Below, piece by piece: positions 45,298 through 53,161 of a DNA stretch of 64,000 nt. Origin of the DNA: Mycobacterium sp. GA-1199 (lineage in GTDB: Bacteria > Actinomycetota > Actinomycetes > Mycobacteriales > Mycobacteriaceae); assembly GCF_001500045.1 (NCBI RefSeq), contig NZ_LQIX01000016.1, positions 18,607 to 82,606 on the forward strand. Direction: 5' to 3'. The notes beneath the pieces are model-generated. The model had not been told where the DNA came from. It saw only the letters and a program-made list of their open reading frames with translations, and did not search any database. A program made the position numbers and the translations under genes. The first letter of the stretch is position 1, and every line of letters begins with the position of its first letter.

Positions 45298-46413
45298 ATG
45301 ACAGAGCAGACGCATGCTGATGTCGCCGAGGGGGCGGTCCCGACGGTCGGGGTGGTGCGCGAATCGGGAGCCGACGAGCGCCGCGTCGCGCTGGTGCCCA
45401 AGGCCGTCGCGTCGCTGGTGAAAAGTGGTGCCGCCGTCGTCGTGGAATCCGGCGCGGGTGAGCGGGCGCTTCTGCCCGACGACCTCTACACCGGCGCGGG
45501 CGCGACGATCGGTGACGCGTGGGCCGCCGACGTCGTGGTCAAGGTCGCGCCGCCGACCGCCGAGGAGGTCGCCAGGCTCACGCGCGGCCAGACGTTGATC
45601 GGCTTCCTCGCCCCGCGCAACGACGACAACCAGATCGCCGCCCTGAAGTCGGCGGGTGTGCAGGCCTTCGCCGTCGAGGCGATTCCGCGCATCTCGCGCG
45701 CCCAGGTGATGGACGCGCTGTCGTCACAAGCCAACGTCGCCGGCTACAAGGCCGTGGTGCTGGCGGCCTCGGAGTCGACGCGGTTCTTCCCGATGCTCAC
45801 CACCGCCGCCGGCACCGTGAAACCGGCGTCTGTGCTCGTGCTCGGTGTCGGTGTGGCCGGTCTGCAGGCGCTGGCCACCGCCAAGCGGCTCGGCGCGCGC
45901 ACCACCGGCTACGACGTGCGCCCCGAGGTGGCCGATCAGGTCCGCTCGGTCGGTGCGCAGTGGCTCGAGCTGGGTATCGAGGCCGCCGGAGAGGGCGGTT
46001 ACGCCCGCGAGCTGTCCGAAGAAGAACGCGCGCAACAGCAGAAGGAACTCGAGCAGGCCATCACCGGCTTCGACGTCGTGATCACCACCGCGCTGGTACC
46101 CGGTCGGCCGGCGCCCCGGCTGGTGACCGCGGCCGCGGTCGAGGGGATGAAGCCGGGCAGCGTGGTCGTCGACCTCGCCGGTGAGACGGGTGGCAACTGC
46201 GAGCTCACCGAGCCGGGCCAGACCGTGGTGCGCCACGGCGTCACGATCGCCTCACCGCTGAACCTTCCCGCCACCATGCCCGAACACGCCAGCGAGCTGT
46301 ATTCCAAGAACCTCACCTCGCTGCTGGACCTGCTGATCAGCGACGGCAAGCTCATGCCCGATTTCGATGACGAGGTGGTGGCGGCCTCCTGCGTCACCCG
46401 GGGAGAGAATTGA
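45298..46413 (+). CDS. pntAa: NAD(P) transhydrogenase subunit alpha part 1 PntAa
   Basis: NAD(H)-binding domain I of the proton-translocating transhydrogenase, 371 aa. N-terminal alanine-dehydrogenase-like domain (RESGADERRVALVPK), the Rossmann motif VLVLGVGVAGLQAL (about residues 179-192) and the mobile-loop region with YARELSEEE. Transfers hydride from NADH to NADP using the proton gradient, supplying NADPH. First of three overlapping genes, in the order pntAa-pntAb-pntB of M. tuberculosis Rv0155-Rv0157. Confidence 0.95.
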   Translation: MTEQTHADVAEGAVPTVGVVRESGADERRVALVPKAVASLVKSGAAVVVESGAGERALLPDDLYTGAGATIGDAWAADVVVKVAPPTAEEVARLTRGQTLIGFLAPRNDDNQIAALKSAGVQAFAVEAIPRISRAQVMDALSSQANVAGYKAVVLAASESTRFFPMLTTAAGTVKPASVLVLGVGVAGLQALATAKRLGARTTGYDVRPEVADQVRSVGAQWLELGIEAAGEGGYARELSEEERAQQQKELEQAITGFDVVITTALVPGRPAPRLVTAAAVEGMKPGSVVVDLAGETGGNCELTEPGQTVVRHGVTIASPLNLPATMPEHASELYSKNLTSLLDLLISDGKLMPDFDDEVVAASCVTRGEN

Positions 46414-46751
46414 TGTACGACAATCTGCTGGCCAACCTCGCGATCCTGGTGCTCGCCGGGTTCGTCGGGTTCGCCGTGATCTCCAAGGTGCCCAACACCT
46501 TGCACACACCGCTGATGTCGGGCACCAACGCCATCCACGGCATCGTGGTGCTCGGTGCGCTGATCGTGCTGGGCGACCTGCCCGCCGACGCGCCCTGGGG
46601 TGTGCGCACCATCGCGTTCGTGGCGTTGATCTTCGGCACGCTCAACGTGATCGGCGGCTTCCTGGTCACCGACCGGATGCTGGGGATGTTCAAGGGGCGG
46701 AGGCCCGATCCCAAGGCTGTCGAGACGACGGAAGCGGCGGCTGACAAGTGA
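46413..46751 (+). CDS. pntAb: NAD(P) transhydrogenase subunit alpha part 2 PntAb
   Basis: Membrane part of the alpha subunit, 112 aa, with three to four hydrophobic helices and the conserved KVPNTLHTPLMSGTNAIHGI segment. ATG 46413 shares its first base with the pntAa stop; the TTG three bases earlier is a less likely start. Ribosome site ggggagag. It overlaps pntB by four bases. Confidence 0.95.
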   Translation: MYDNLLANLAILVLAGFVGFAVISKVPNTLHTPLMSGTNAIHGIVVLGALIVLGDLPADAPWGVRTIAFVALIFGTLNVIGGFLVTDRMLGMFKGRRPDPKAVETTEAAADK

Positions 46752-48181
46752 ACTATCTCGTCACAGTCCTCTATATCGTCGCGTTCTCACTGTTCATTCT
46801 CGGCCTGTCCGGGCTGACCGGGCCCAAGACCGCGGTGCGGGGCAACTGGATCGCCGCCACCGGTATGGCCATCGCCGTGATCGCCACGCTGATCAAGGTG
46901 CGCGACACCGCGCCGATCAACTGGGTCCTGATCGTGGGGGGTTTGGCGCTCGGCGTGATTCTCGGTGTGCCGCCGGCCAAGAAGACCAAGATGACGGCGA
47001 TGCCGCAGTTGGTGGCGTTGTTCAACGGCGTCGGCGGCGGCACCGTTGCGTTGATCGCGTGGGCGGAGTTCATCGAGACCGACGGCTTCGCGCATTTCAC
47101 GCCCGACCAGCATCCGACGGTGGCGCTGGTGGGCGGGTCGCTGCTCGCCGCGATCATCGGGTCGGTGTCGTTCTGGGGTTCGCTGGTGGCCTTCCTCAAA
47201 CTGCAGGAGTCGATCCCGAAGAACGTTGAGAAGCGACTTGTCGCCTCGGCGAAGCTGTTTCAGGCCGCCAACGTGCTGTTGCTGCTCGGCGCGACCGCCG
47301 CAGCCGTCTACATCGGGCTCAACGCCGGAACCGGCAGCCCGGGCTGGACGATCGCGCTTGTCCTCGTGTTCGCCGGCCTGATGGGCCTGTTCGTGGTGTT
47401 CCCGATCGGCGGCGCGGACATGCCGGTCGTCATCTCCTTGCTCAACGCGCTGACCGGACTGTCGGCGGCCGCAGCGGGTCTGGCGTTGGACAACACCGCG
47501 ATGATCGTCGCGGGCATGATCGTCGGCGCATCCGGTTCGATCCTGACCAACCTGATGGCGGTGGCGATGAACCGGTCGATCCCGGCGATCGTGTTCGGTT
47601 CCTTCGGCGGCGGCGCCGACGCGGTGGCGGGTCCGGGGGGCGACCAGGGCACCGTGAAGGCCACCTCGGCCGCGGACGCGGCGATCCAGATGGCGTATGC
47701 CAACCAGGTGATCGTCGTGCCCGGTTACGGGCTGGCCGTCGCGCAGGCCCAGCACACCGTCAAGGAGATGGCCGACCTGTTGGAAAGCAAAGGCGTCGAG
47801 GTGAAGTACGCCATCCATCCCGTCGCGGGCCGCATGCCGGGGCACATGAACGTGCTACTGGCCGAGGCCGACGTCGAGTACGACTCGATGAAGGAGATGG
47901 ACGACATCAACGGCGAATTCGGCCGCACCGACGTCACTTTGGTCATCGGCGCCAACGACGTCACCAATCCGGCCGCGCGCAACGACCCCTCGAGCCCGAT
48001 TCACGGCATGCCGATCCTCAACGTCGACGAGTCCCGATCGGTGATCGTTCTCAAGCGGTCGATGAACGCGGGCTACGCGGGCATCGAGAACCCGCTGTTC
48101 TTCCTCGACCAGACCTCGATGCTGTTCGGGGACGCCAAGAAGTCGGTCACTTCGGTGATCGAGGAACTCAAGGCGCTCTAG
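46748..48181 (+). CDS. pntB: NAD(P) transhydrogenase subunit beta PntB
   Basis: Beta subunit of 477 aa. An N-terminal membrane region of about eight to nine helices (to about residue 260) forms the proton path. The C-terminal NADP-binding domain III has VPGYGLAVAQAQH, HPVAGRMPGHMNVLLAEA and GANDVTNPAA. The GTG start overlaps the pntAb stop. Normal length for the family. Confidence 0.95.
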   Translation: MNYLVTVLYIVAFSLFILGLSGLTGPKTAVRGNWIAATGMAIAVIATLIKVRDTAPINWVLIVGGLALGVILGVPPAKKTKMTAMPQLVALFNGVGGGTVALIAWAEFIETDGFAHFTPDQHPTVALVGGSLLAAIIGSVSFWGSLVAFLKLQESIPKNVEKRLVASAKLFQAANVLLLLGATAAAVYIGLNAGTGSPGWTIALVLVFAGLMGLFVVFPIGGADMPVVISLLNALTGLSAAAAGLALDNTAMIVAGMIVGASGSILTNLMAVAMNRSIPAIVFGSFGGGADAVAGPGGDQGTVKATSAADAAIQMAYANQVIVVPGYGLAVAQAQHTVKEMADLLESKGVEVKYAIHPVAGRMPGHMNVLLAEADVEYDSMKEMDDINGEFGRTDVTLVIGANDVTNPAARNDPSSPIHGMPILNVDESRSVIVLKRSMNAGYAGIENPLFFLDQTSMLFGDAKKSVTSVIEELKAL

Positions 48182-48209
48182 TCGATCGGCCGGCCGTAAG
48201 CTCGGGCGG

Positions 48210-48827
48210 GTGACGCAGGGACGTTCGCCGGTCGAGGTCTTGCTGGCCCGTGCGGGTGGCGTCCGCGGGCTGATCTACTCCGCGTTGCCGGTCGCGGTGT
48301 TCGCCATGTCGTCGCCGACGCTCGGCCTTCCGGTGGCCACCGGGGCCGCCGTGGGCGCCGCGGCGCTCATAGCGGCTTGGCAACTGCTGCAACGAGGTTC
48401 GATACGGCCCGCCCTGTTCGGCTTCGCCGGGGTGGCGGTTTGTGCCGCCCTGGCATTGATGACCGGCCGCGCCAAGGACTTCTATCTTCCGGGCATCTGG
48501 ATGTACCTGGGCTTGGCGATCGCGTTCACGACGTCGCTGGTGGTGCGGCGTCCGCTGGTGGGAGTGGTGTGGGCGTGGATCACCGGACGTGACGGCGCCT
48601 GGCGGCGGGTGCGGCGCGTGTGCCTGGCCTTCGACATCGCCACCGCGGTGATGGCCGCCGCCTCGTGGTCGCGCTTCGCGGTGCAGTTCTACCTCTACGA
48701 CACCGACCGGGAAGGACTGCTCGCGGTGGCGCGCGTCGCGATGGGTTGGCCGATCTTCTTGGTCACCTCGTCGGTGATCTACCTCGCGATCCGTACGGCG
48801 CTGCGCACGCTGCCGCGCGCCGCTTGA
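48210..48827 (+). CDS. DUF3159 membrane protein
   Basis: Integral membrane protein of 205 aa with five to six hydrophobic helices, matching the actinobacterial DUF3159 family of unknown function. Typical features are LARAGGVRGLIYSALPV at the N-terminus and the AKDFYLPGIWMY loop. GTG start 29 bases after pntB on the same strand. Confidence 0.85.
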   Translation: MTQGRSPVEVLLARAGGVRGLIYSALPVAVFAMSSPTLGLPVATGAAVGAAALIAAWQLLQRGSIRPALFGFAGVAVCAALALMTGRAKDFYLPGIWMYLGLAIAFTTSLVVRRPLVGVVWAWITGRDGAWRRVRRVCLAFDIATAVMAAASWSRFAVQFYLYDTDREGLLAVARVAMGWPIFLVTSSVIYLAIRTALRTLPRAA

Positions 48828-48897
48828 CCCTCGCCGAGTTTCGCTCGCGCTGAGCGCAGATGTTCACCGCCGCGTCAGCACCCGGTACGAATACCCG

Positions 48898-48936
48898 GTG
48901 AGCGCGACACTGCCTGCCGACTGCTGCTGTCGCTGA
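48898..48936 (+). CDS. polycysteine leader peptide (leaderless uORF), candidate cysteine attenuator
   Basis: Twelve codons from GTG 48898 to TGA read M-S-A-T-L-P-A-D-C-C-C-R, with three consecutive Cys codons (48922-48930) just before the last sense codon. A -10-like TACGAA (48886-48891) is placed so that +1 falls on the GTG, so translation would be leaderless. The frame ends 40 bases before the start of a sulfonate-type ABC transporter operon. Leaderless polycysteine short ORFs that attenuate sulfur-assimilation operons in response to cysteine are known from M. smegmatis. Position, size, Cys run and downstream function all fit; activity is inferred. Confidence 0.75.
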   Translation: MSATLPADCCCR

Positions 48937-48976
48937 ACCCTTCTCGCCTCACTTCAGCCACAGAAAGCCGCCGACC

Positions 48977-49840
48977 GTGTCCGTTTTCGTTGACGTTGCG
49001 CCCCACGAGCCGGCCGTCGGGACGCCATCCGTCGGCGTGCCCGCCCGCTGGTGGCGCGCCGGGCTGACCCGTGCGGTACTGCCCGTGTTGTCGGTGCTGG
49101 TGTTTCTCGGCGTCTGGCAACTCGTGGCCGCGAGCGGGGTCTGGAATCAGACGTTCGTGCCGTACCCGAGCGAGGTGTGGCGCGCGTTCGTCGACATCTC
49201 CACCACCCACGATGGGGTCCGCGGCTATGCGGGTTACCTGTTGTGGGAGCACCTGTACATGACGTTGCGTCGGGTGCTGGCCGGCGTCGTCATCGGGGTG
49301 GCCCTGGGAGTGCTGCTCGGCCTGGTGATGGGTTCGATCGGCTGGGTACGCAGCGTCCTCGAACCGTGGCTGACGTTCCTGCGCGCGCTGCCGCCGCTGG
49401 CGTATTTCTTCCTGCTGGTGATCTGGCTCGGCATCGACGAGGCCCCGAAGATCACGCTGCTGGCGCTGGCGGCCCTGCCGCCCGCGGCGGTCGCAACCAC
49501 CGCCGCCGTGCTCGCCGCACCGGTCGGGCTGCAGGAAGCCGCGCGGGCGCTGGGCGCATCGCGGCGCGACGTGATCCGCGACGTCGTCGTGCCGTCCGCG
49601 CTACCCGAGACGTTCACCGGCGTCCGGCTCGCGGTGGGCATGGCCTACTCGTCGGTGGTCGCCGCCGAACTGTTCAACGGGATCCCGGGCATCGGCGGCC
49701 TGGTCAAGGACGCGAGCAACTACAACAACACCCCCGTCGTGCTGGTCGGCATCTTCGCCATCGGCATCTCCGGTCTGCTGATCGACGGCGTGCTTCGGGC
49801 CGCCGAAGGGCGGGCCGTCCCCTGGAGAGGAAAAATATGA
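48977..49840 (+). CDS. sulfonate/taurine-type ABC transporter permease
   Basis: Inner-membrane permease of 287 aa (SsuC/TauC/ThiX-like), about six helices. The EAA loop that contacts the ATPase is visible as EAARALGASRRDVIRDVVVP (about residues 187-206). GTG start at 48977 close behind a polycysteine leader frame, which suggests sulfur-source uptake. It overlaps the next gene by four bases (ATGA). Confidence 0.88.
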   Translation: MSVFVDVAPHEPAVGTPSVGVPARWWRAGLTRAVLPVLSVLVFLGVWQLVAASGVWNQTFVPYPSEVWRAFVDISTTHDGVRGYAGYLLWEHLYMTLRRVLAGVVIGVALGVLLGLVMGSIGWVRSVLEPWLTFLRALPPLAYFFLLVIWLGIDEAPKITLLALAALPPAAVATTAAVLAAPVGLQEAARALGASRRDVIRDVVVPSALPETFTGVRLAVGMAYSSVVAAELFNGIPGIGGLVKDASNYNNTPVVLVGIFAIGISGLLIDGVLRAAEGRAVPWRGKI

Positions 49841-50865
49841 GACCCAAAGCCATTGTCGCAGCGCTTATCTCGGGCGTGCTGGTCCTCGCGGGCTGCTCGG
49901 TGGACAGGTCCGAACAGTCGGCCGGAAAGCCGACGATCCGGATCGGCTACCAGACGTTCCCGAGTGGCGACCTGATCGTCAAGAACAACCGCTGGCTCGA
50001 GGAGGCGCTGCCCGACTACAACATCAAGTGGACGAAGTTCGACTCCGGCGCCGACGTCAACACCGCGTTCGTCGCGAAGGAACTCGACTTCGGCGCGCTG
50101 GGCTCGAGCCCGGTTGCGCGCGGCCTGTCCGCCCCGCTGAACATCCCGTACAAGGTCGCGTTCGTGCTCGACGTCGCCGGTGACAACGAGGCGCTGGTGG
50201 CTCGCAACGGCAGCGGAGTGAACACCATCGCCGACCTACGGGGCAAGCGGGTCGCCACGCCGTTCGCCTCGACCGCGCACTACAGCCTGCTCGCCGCACT
50301 GGCCCAGAATGGCCTGTCCACCAACGACGTCGCACTAGTCGACCTGCAGCCGCAGGCGATCCTGGCGGCGTTCGACCGCGGCGATATCGACGCCGGATAT
50401 TCCTGGTTGCCGACGCTGGATCAACTCCGTGAGAACGGAAGGGACCTCATCACCAGCAGACAGCTGGCCGAGGCGGGCAAACCCACCCTCGACCTCGCCG
50501 TGGTAGCCGACGATTTCGCGAGCGCACACCCCGAGGTCGTCGACGTTTGGCGCCAGCAGCAGGCGCGCGCGCTCGACGTCCTCCACAACGACCCCGACGC
50601 GGCCGCCAAGGCCATTGCCGCCGAAATCGGACTCAGCCCAGCCGAAGTCGCCGGCCAGCTGAAGCAGACGGTCTACCTGACCCCGCAGGAAGTCGCGTCC
50701 GCCGAATGGCTCGGCTCCGACGGGGAGCCGGGCAACCTCGCCGTCAACCTGCAGAGCGCGTCGCAGTTCCTCGCCGACCAGAAGCAGATTCCCACGGCCG
50801 CGCCGCTGTCGAAGTTCCAGGCCGCGATCTACACCAGGGGTCTGCCGGGTGTCCTCACCCAGTGA
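49837..50865 (+). CDS. sulfonate/taurine-type ABC transporter substrate-binding lipoprotein
   Basis: Lipoprotein of 342 aa of the SsuA/NMT1-like family. Signal peptide with lipobox LAGC (Cys at about residue 19), then the solute-binding fold: IRIGYQTFPSGDLIVKNN, FDSGADVNTAFVAKELDFGALGSSP, the LRGKRVATPFASTAHY hinge region and DIDAGYSWLP. Expected ligands are alkanesulfonates or taurine; nitrate or thiamine precursors are alternatives in this fold. ATG set by the ATGA overlap with the permease. Confidence 0.88.
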   Translation: MRPKAIVAALISGVLVLAGCSVDRSEQSAGKPTIRIGYQTFPSGDLIVKNNRWLEEALPDYNIKWTKFDSGADVNTAFVAKELDFGALGSSPVARGLSAPLNIPYKVAFVLDVAGDNEALVARNGSGVNTIADLRGKRVATPFASTAHYSLLAALAQNGLSTNDVALVDLQPQAILAAFDRGDIDAGYSWLPTLDQLRENGRDLITSRQLAEAGKPTLDLAVVADDFASAHPEVVDVWRQQQARALDVLHNDPDAAAKAIAAEIGLSPAEVAGQLKQTVYLTPQEVASAEWLGSDGEPGNLAVNLQSASQFLADQKQIPTAAPLSKFQAAIYTRGLPGVLTQ

Positions 50866-51661
50866 GACCGGAACCGTTGCACAGCAACGGAACCCGGGAG
50901 AGGGCATCCGAATCAGCGGCGTATCGCACCGGTACGGCCGCGGCGACGACGCGCTGACCGCGCTCGGCCCCGTCGACCTCACCGTGCAACCGGGCGCGTT
51001 CCTGGTCCTGGTCGGGGCGTCGGGCTGTGGGAAGAGCACGCTGTTACGGCTGCTGGCCGGGTTCGAGGCCCCCACCGAGGGCTCGGTCCGGGTCGCCGGC
51101 GCCCCGCCCACGCCGGGCGCCACCGCGGGCGTCGTGTTCCAGCAGCCGCGGCTGTTCCCGTGGCGCACGGTCGGCGGAAACGTCGACCTGGCCCTGAGAT
51201 ACGCGGGAGTGCCGCGCGAGCGCCGCGCCGAGCGGCGCGACGAGTTGCTGCGCCGCGTGGGTCTTCAAGGTACAGCGGGCCGCAAGATCTGGGAGATCAG
51301 CGGCGGGCAGCAGCAACGGGTCGCGATCGCCAGGGCGCTGGCGGCCGAGACGCCGCTGTTCCTGCTCGACGAGCCGTTCGCGGCGCTCGACGCCCTGACG
51401 CGTGAGCTGCTGCAGGAGGACATCCGTCAGGTCAGCGCCGAGACGGGGCGCACCACGGTGTTCGTCACCCACAGCGCCGACGAGGCGGCGTTCCTCGGCT
51501 CGCGGATCGTGGTGCTCACCCGGCGGCCCGGTCAGGTGGCGCTGGACATCCCTGTCGACCTGTCCCGGACCGGGGTCGACCCCGACGAGTTACGGCGCTC
51601 ACCGGAATATGCCGAACTGCGCGCGGAGGTGGGGGCCGCGGTGAAGGCGGCAGCGGCCTGA
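50849..51661 (+). CDS. sulfonate/taurine-type ABC transporter ATPase
   Basis: ABC ATPase of 270 aa: Walker A GASGCGKST (about residues 57-65), Q-loop FQQPRLFPW, signature ISGGQQQRVAIARAL, Walker B LFLLDEPF and switch His in FVTHS, all intact. The GTG at 50849 overlaps the binding-protein gene by 17 bases. Third gene of the transporter operon, completing a full importer with permease and binding protein. No sulfonate monooxygenase (SsuD) or taurine dioxygenase is seen next to it. Confidence 0.9.
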   Translation: MSSPSETGTVAQQRNPGEGIRISGVSHRYGRGDDALTALGPVDLTVQPGAFLVLVGASGCGKSTLLRLLAGFEAPTEGSVRVAGAPPTPGATAGVVFQQPRLFPWRTVGGNVDLALRYAGVPRERRAERRDELLRRVGLQGTAGRKIWEISGGQQQRVAIARALAAETPLFLLDEPFAALDALTRELLQEDIRQVSAETGRTTVFVTHSADEAAFLGSRIVVLTRRPGQVALDIPVDLSRTGVDPDELRRSPEYAELRAEVGAAVKAAAA

Positions 51662-51704
51662 CCCCTCGCGGTTCAGCCGACGACGCGCGGGTAATCCGGA
51701 CGGC

Positions 51705-52232
51705 ATGGACATGCACGCCCTTCTTCAGATCCCCGAATCGGCCGACTCTCTCGACGCGGTCGCGGACCGGACGGCCGATGCCGTCGACCGGGTGCTCGGC
51801 GACGGCGCGTTGGCGCAGGGACTGCGCGGTTCGTGGCTGGGCCACCCCACACATCCGCTGATGATCACCCTGCCCATCGGCGCGTGGATGTCGTCGATGG
51901 TGCTGGACCTGATCTTCAAGGACCGCGACGCCGCGCGGCAGCTCATCGCGATCGGGTTGGCCGCCACGCCGCCCGCCGTGCTGGCCGGGCTGGCGGAGTT
52001 CCCGACACTGGGCAAGCGGCAGCGACGGGTGGGTCTCGTCCACGCGGCGGGTAACACGGTCGCGGCGGTGTCGTTCTGGGTGGCGTATCGGAAGTACAAG
52101 CGAGGCAAGGTGGGTGCGGCGCGCGCGTTCAGCGTGCTGGGGTTGACCGCGGTCTCAGTGGGCGGCGCGCTCGGCGGGCACCTGTCCTACGCCCAGGGCG
52201 CGGGTGTGCACCGCTGGCAGTTGACGGCTTAA
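51705..52232 (+). CDS. DUF2231 membrane protein
   Basis: Membrane protein of 175 aa with about four hydrophobic helices, matching the DUF2231 family. The HPTHPLMITLPIGAW motif around residues 47-61 is characteristic and its histidines could bind heme or metal; function is unknown. The stop overlaps by four bases with the convergent 36-aa gene. Confidence 0.82.
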   Translation: MDMHALLQIPESADSLDAVADRTADAVDRVLGDGALAQGLRGSWLGHPTHPLMITLPIGAWMSSMVLDLIFKDRDAARQLIAIGLAATPPAVLAGLAEFPTLGKRQRRVGLVHAAGNTVAAVSFWVAYRKYKRGKVGAARAFSVLGLTAVSVGGALGGHLSYAQGAGVHRWQLTA

Positions 52233-52339
52233 ACCGGCGGGTAGGCCGGCGGCGGGTAAACGCCGCGAAGAATCCAGGCGAACCAGTTCACGCCGTACTC
52301 CAGCTCGTCGCTCGCGTCATAGTCCGGATTCGGATCCAT
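52229..52339 (-). CDS. 36-aa peptide gene
   Basis: Short reading frame of 36 codons with an ATG at 52339 and a good ribosome site (gagaggtgacc) 5-10 bases upstream. The peptide is acidic at its start (MDPNPDYDASDELEYG), hydrophobic/aromatic in the middle (VNWFAWILRGVY) and ends in PPPAYPPV. The ribosome site, codon GC3 and amphipathic middle support a real small protein, perhaps membrane-associated. Function unknown. Confidence 0.55.
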   Translation of the reverse strand: MDPNPDYDASDELEYGVNWFAWILRGVYPPPAYPPV

Positions 52340-52422
52340 GGGGTCACCTCTCGAGTACGGGCCGGTTATGGGGGAAGTCTAGACCCGCCTTGCGGCCGGC
52401 GACACCCCCAACACCTACACTT

Positions 52423-52434
52423 CCAACCAGTTGA
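52423..52434. promoter_or_regulatory. candidate TetR operator upstream of the TetR gene
   Basis: CCAACCAGTTGA matches the perfect palindrome CCAACCGGTTGG before the ALDH operon in 10 of 12 bases. It lies ~30 bases before a TATAGT -10 element (52464-52469), which itself would give a start of transcription 2 bases before the ATG at 52478 (near-leaderless mRNA). Confidence 0.4.
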
Positions 52435-52463
52435 TTGACGCCCGGACGAGGTTCCGGCCTGCA

Positions 52464-52469
52464 TATAGT
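52464..52469 (+). promoter_or_regulatory. -10 element of the TetR gene
   Basis: TATAGT fits the mycobacterial -10 consensus at a distance that puts +1 at about 52476, two bases before the ATG. This supports ATG 52478 as the start and a leaderless or near-leaderless transcript. Confidence 0.5.
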
Positions 52470-52477
52470 GAGTCGCC

Positions 52478-53161
52478 ATGCCCTCTTCGGACGCCGCCAC
52501 CCCGAACGGGAGGACCCGTCGCGACGAATTGCTGGCCGTTGCGACCAAGCTCTTCGCCGCGCGCGGTTACCACGGCACCCGCATGGACGATGTCGCCGAT
52601 GCGGTCGGCCTGAACAAGGCGACCGTCTACCACTACTACGCCAGCAAGTCGCTGATCCTCTACGACATCTACAAGGGCGCGGCCGACTTCACCGTCGACG
52701 CGCTGCACGACGACCCCTCGGCGTCGGCCCGCGAGACGATCTACCACTTCACCCGCCGGCTGCTCGTCGGCATCGCCAGCGACATCGAACGCGCGGCCGT
52801 CTACTTCCAGGAGGGCCCCTACATCGGCGAGTGGTTCACCGAAGACCAAGTCGCCTACATCCGGGAGAAGGAGACGCAGGTCTACGAACACGTGCGCGAC
52901 GTCATCGACCGCGGCATCGCAAGCGGCGAGTTCTACGACTGCGACTCGCACGTCCTCGCGCTCGGCTACATCGGCATGACGTTGGGTGCGTACCGCTGGC
53001 TGCGGCCGCACGGCAGGCGCACCGCACAGGAGATCGCGGTCGAGTTCAGCACGGCGCTGCTGCGCGGTCTGATCCGTGACGAGTCGGTGCGGTCGGAGTC
53101 GCCGCTGGGCATCGAGGTCGACGCGCTGCCCGGTGAACCGGACACGGCCACGGCACCGTGA
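52478..53161 (+). CDS. TetR-family regulator (Rv0158 position)
   Basis: TetR regulator of 227 aa. The HTH is at about residues 10-60, with MDDVADAVGLNKATVYHYYASK as turn and recognition helix; the C-terminal domain resembles the FadR/KstR2-like lipid-responsive regulators (TetR_C with IYDIYKGAADF). It occupies the place of Rv0158, directly after the pnt block apart from the inserted transporter. It overlaps the following acyl-CoA dehydrogenase gene by four bases, so it probably controls fatty-acid degradation and itself. Confidence 0.9.
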   Translation: MPSSDAATPNGRTRRDELLAVATKLFAARGYHGTRMDDVADAVGLNKATVYHYYASKSLILYDIYKGAADFTVDALHDDPSASARETIYHFTRRLLVGIASDIERAAVYFQEGPYIGEWFTEDQVAYIREKETQVYEHVRDVIDRGIASGEFYDCDSHVLALGYIGMTLGAYRWLRPHGRRTAQEIAVEFSTALLRGLIRDESVRSESPLGIEVDALPGEPDTATAP

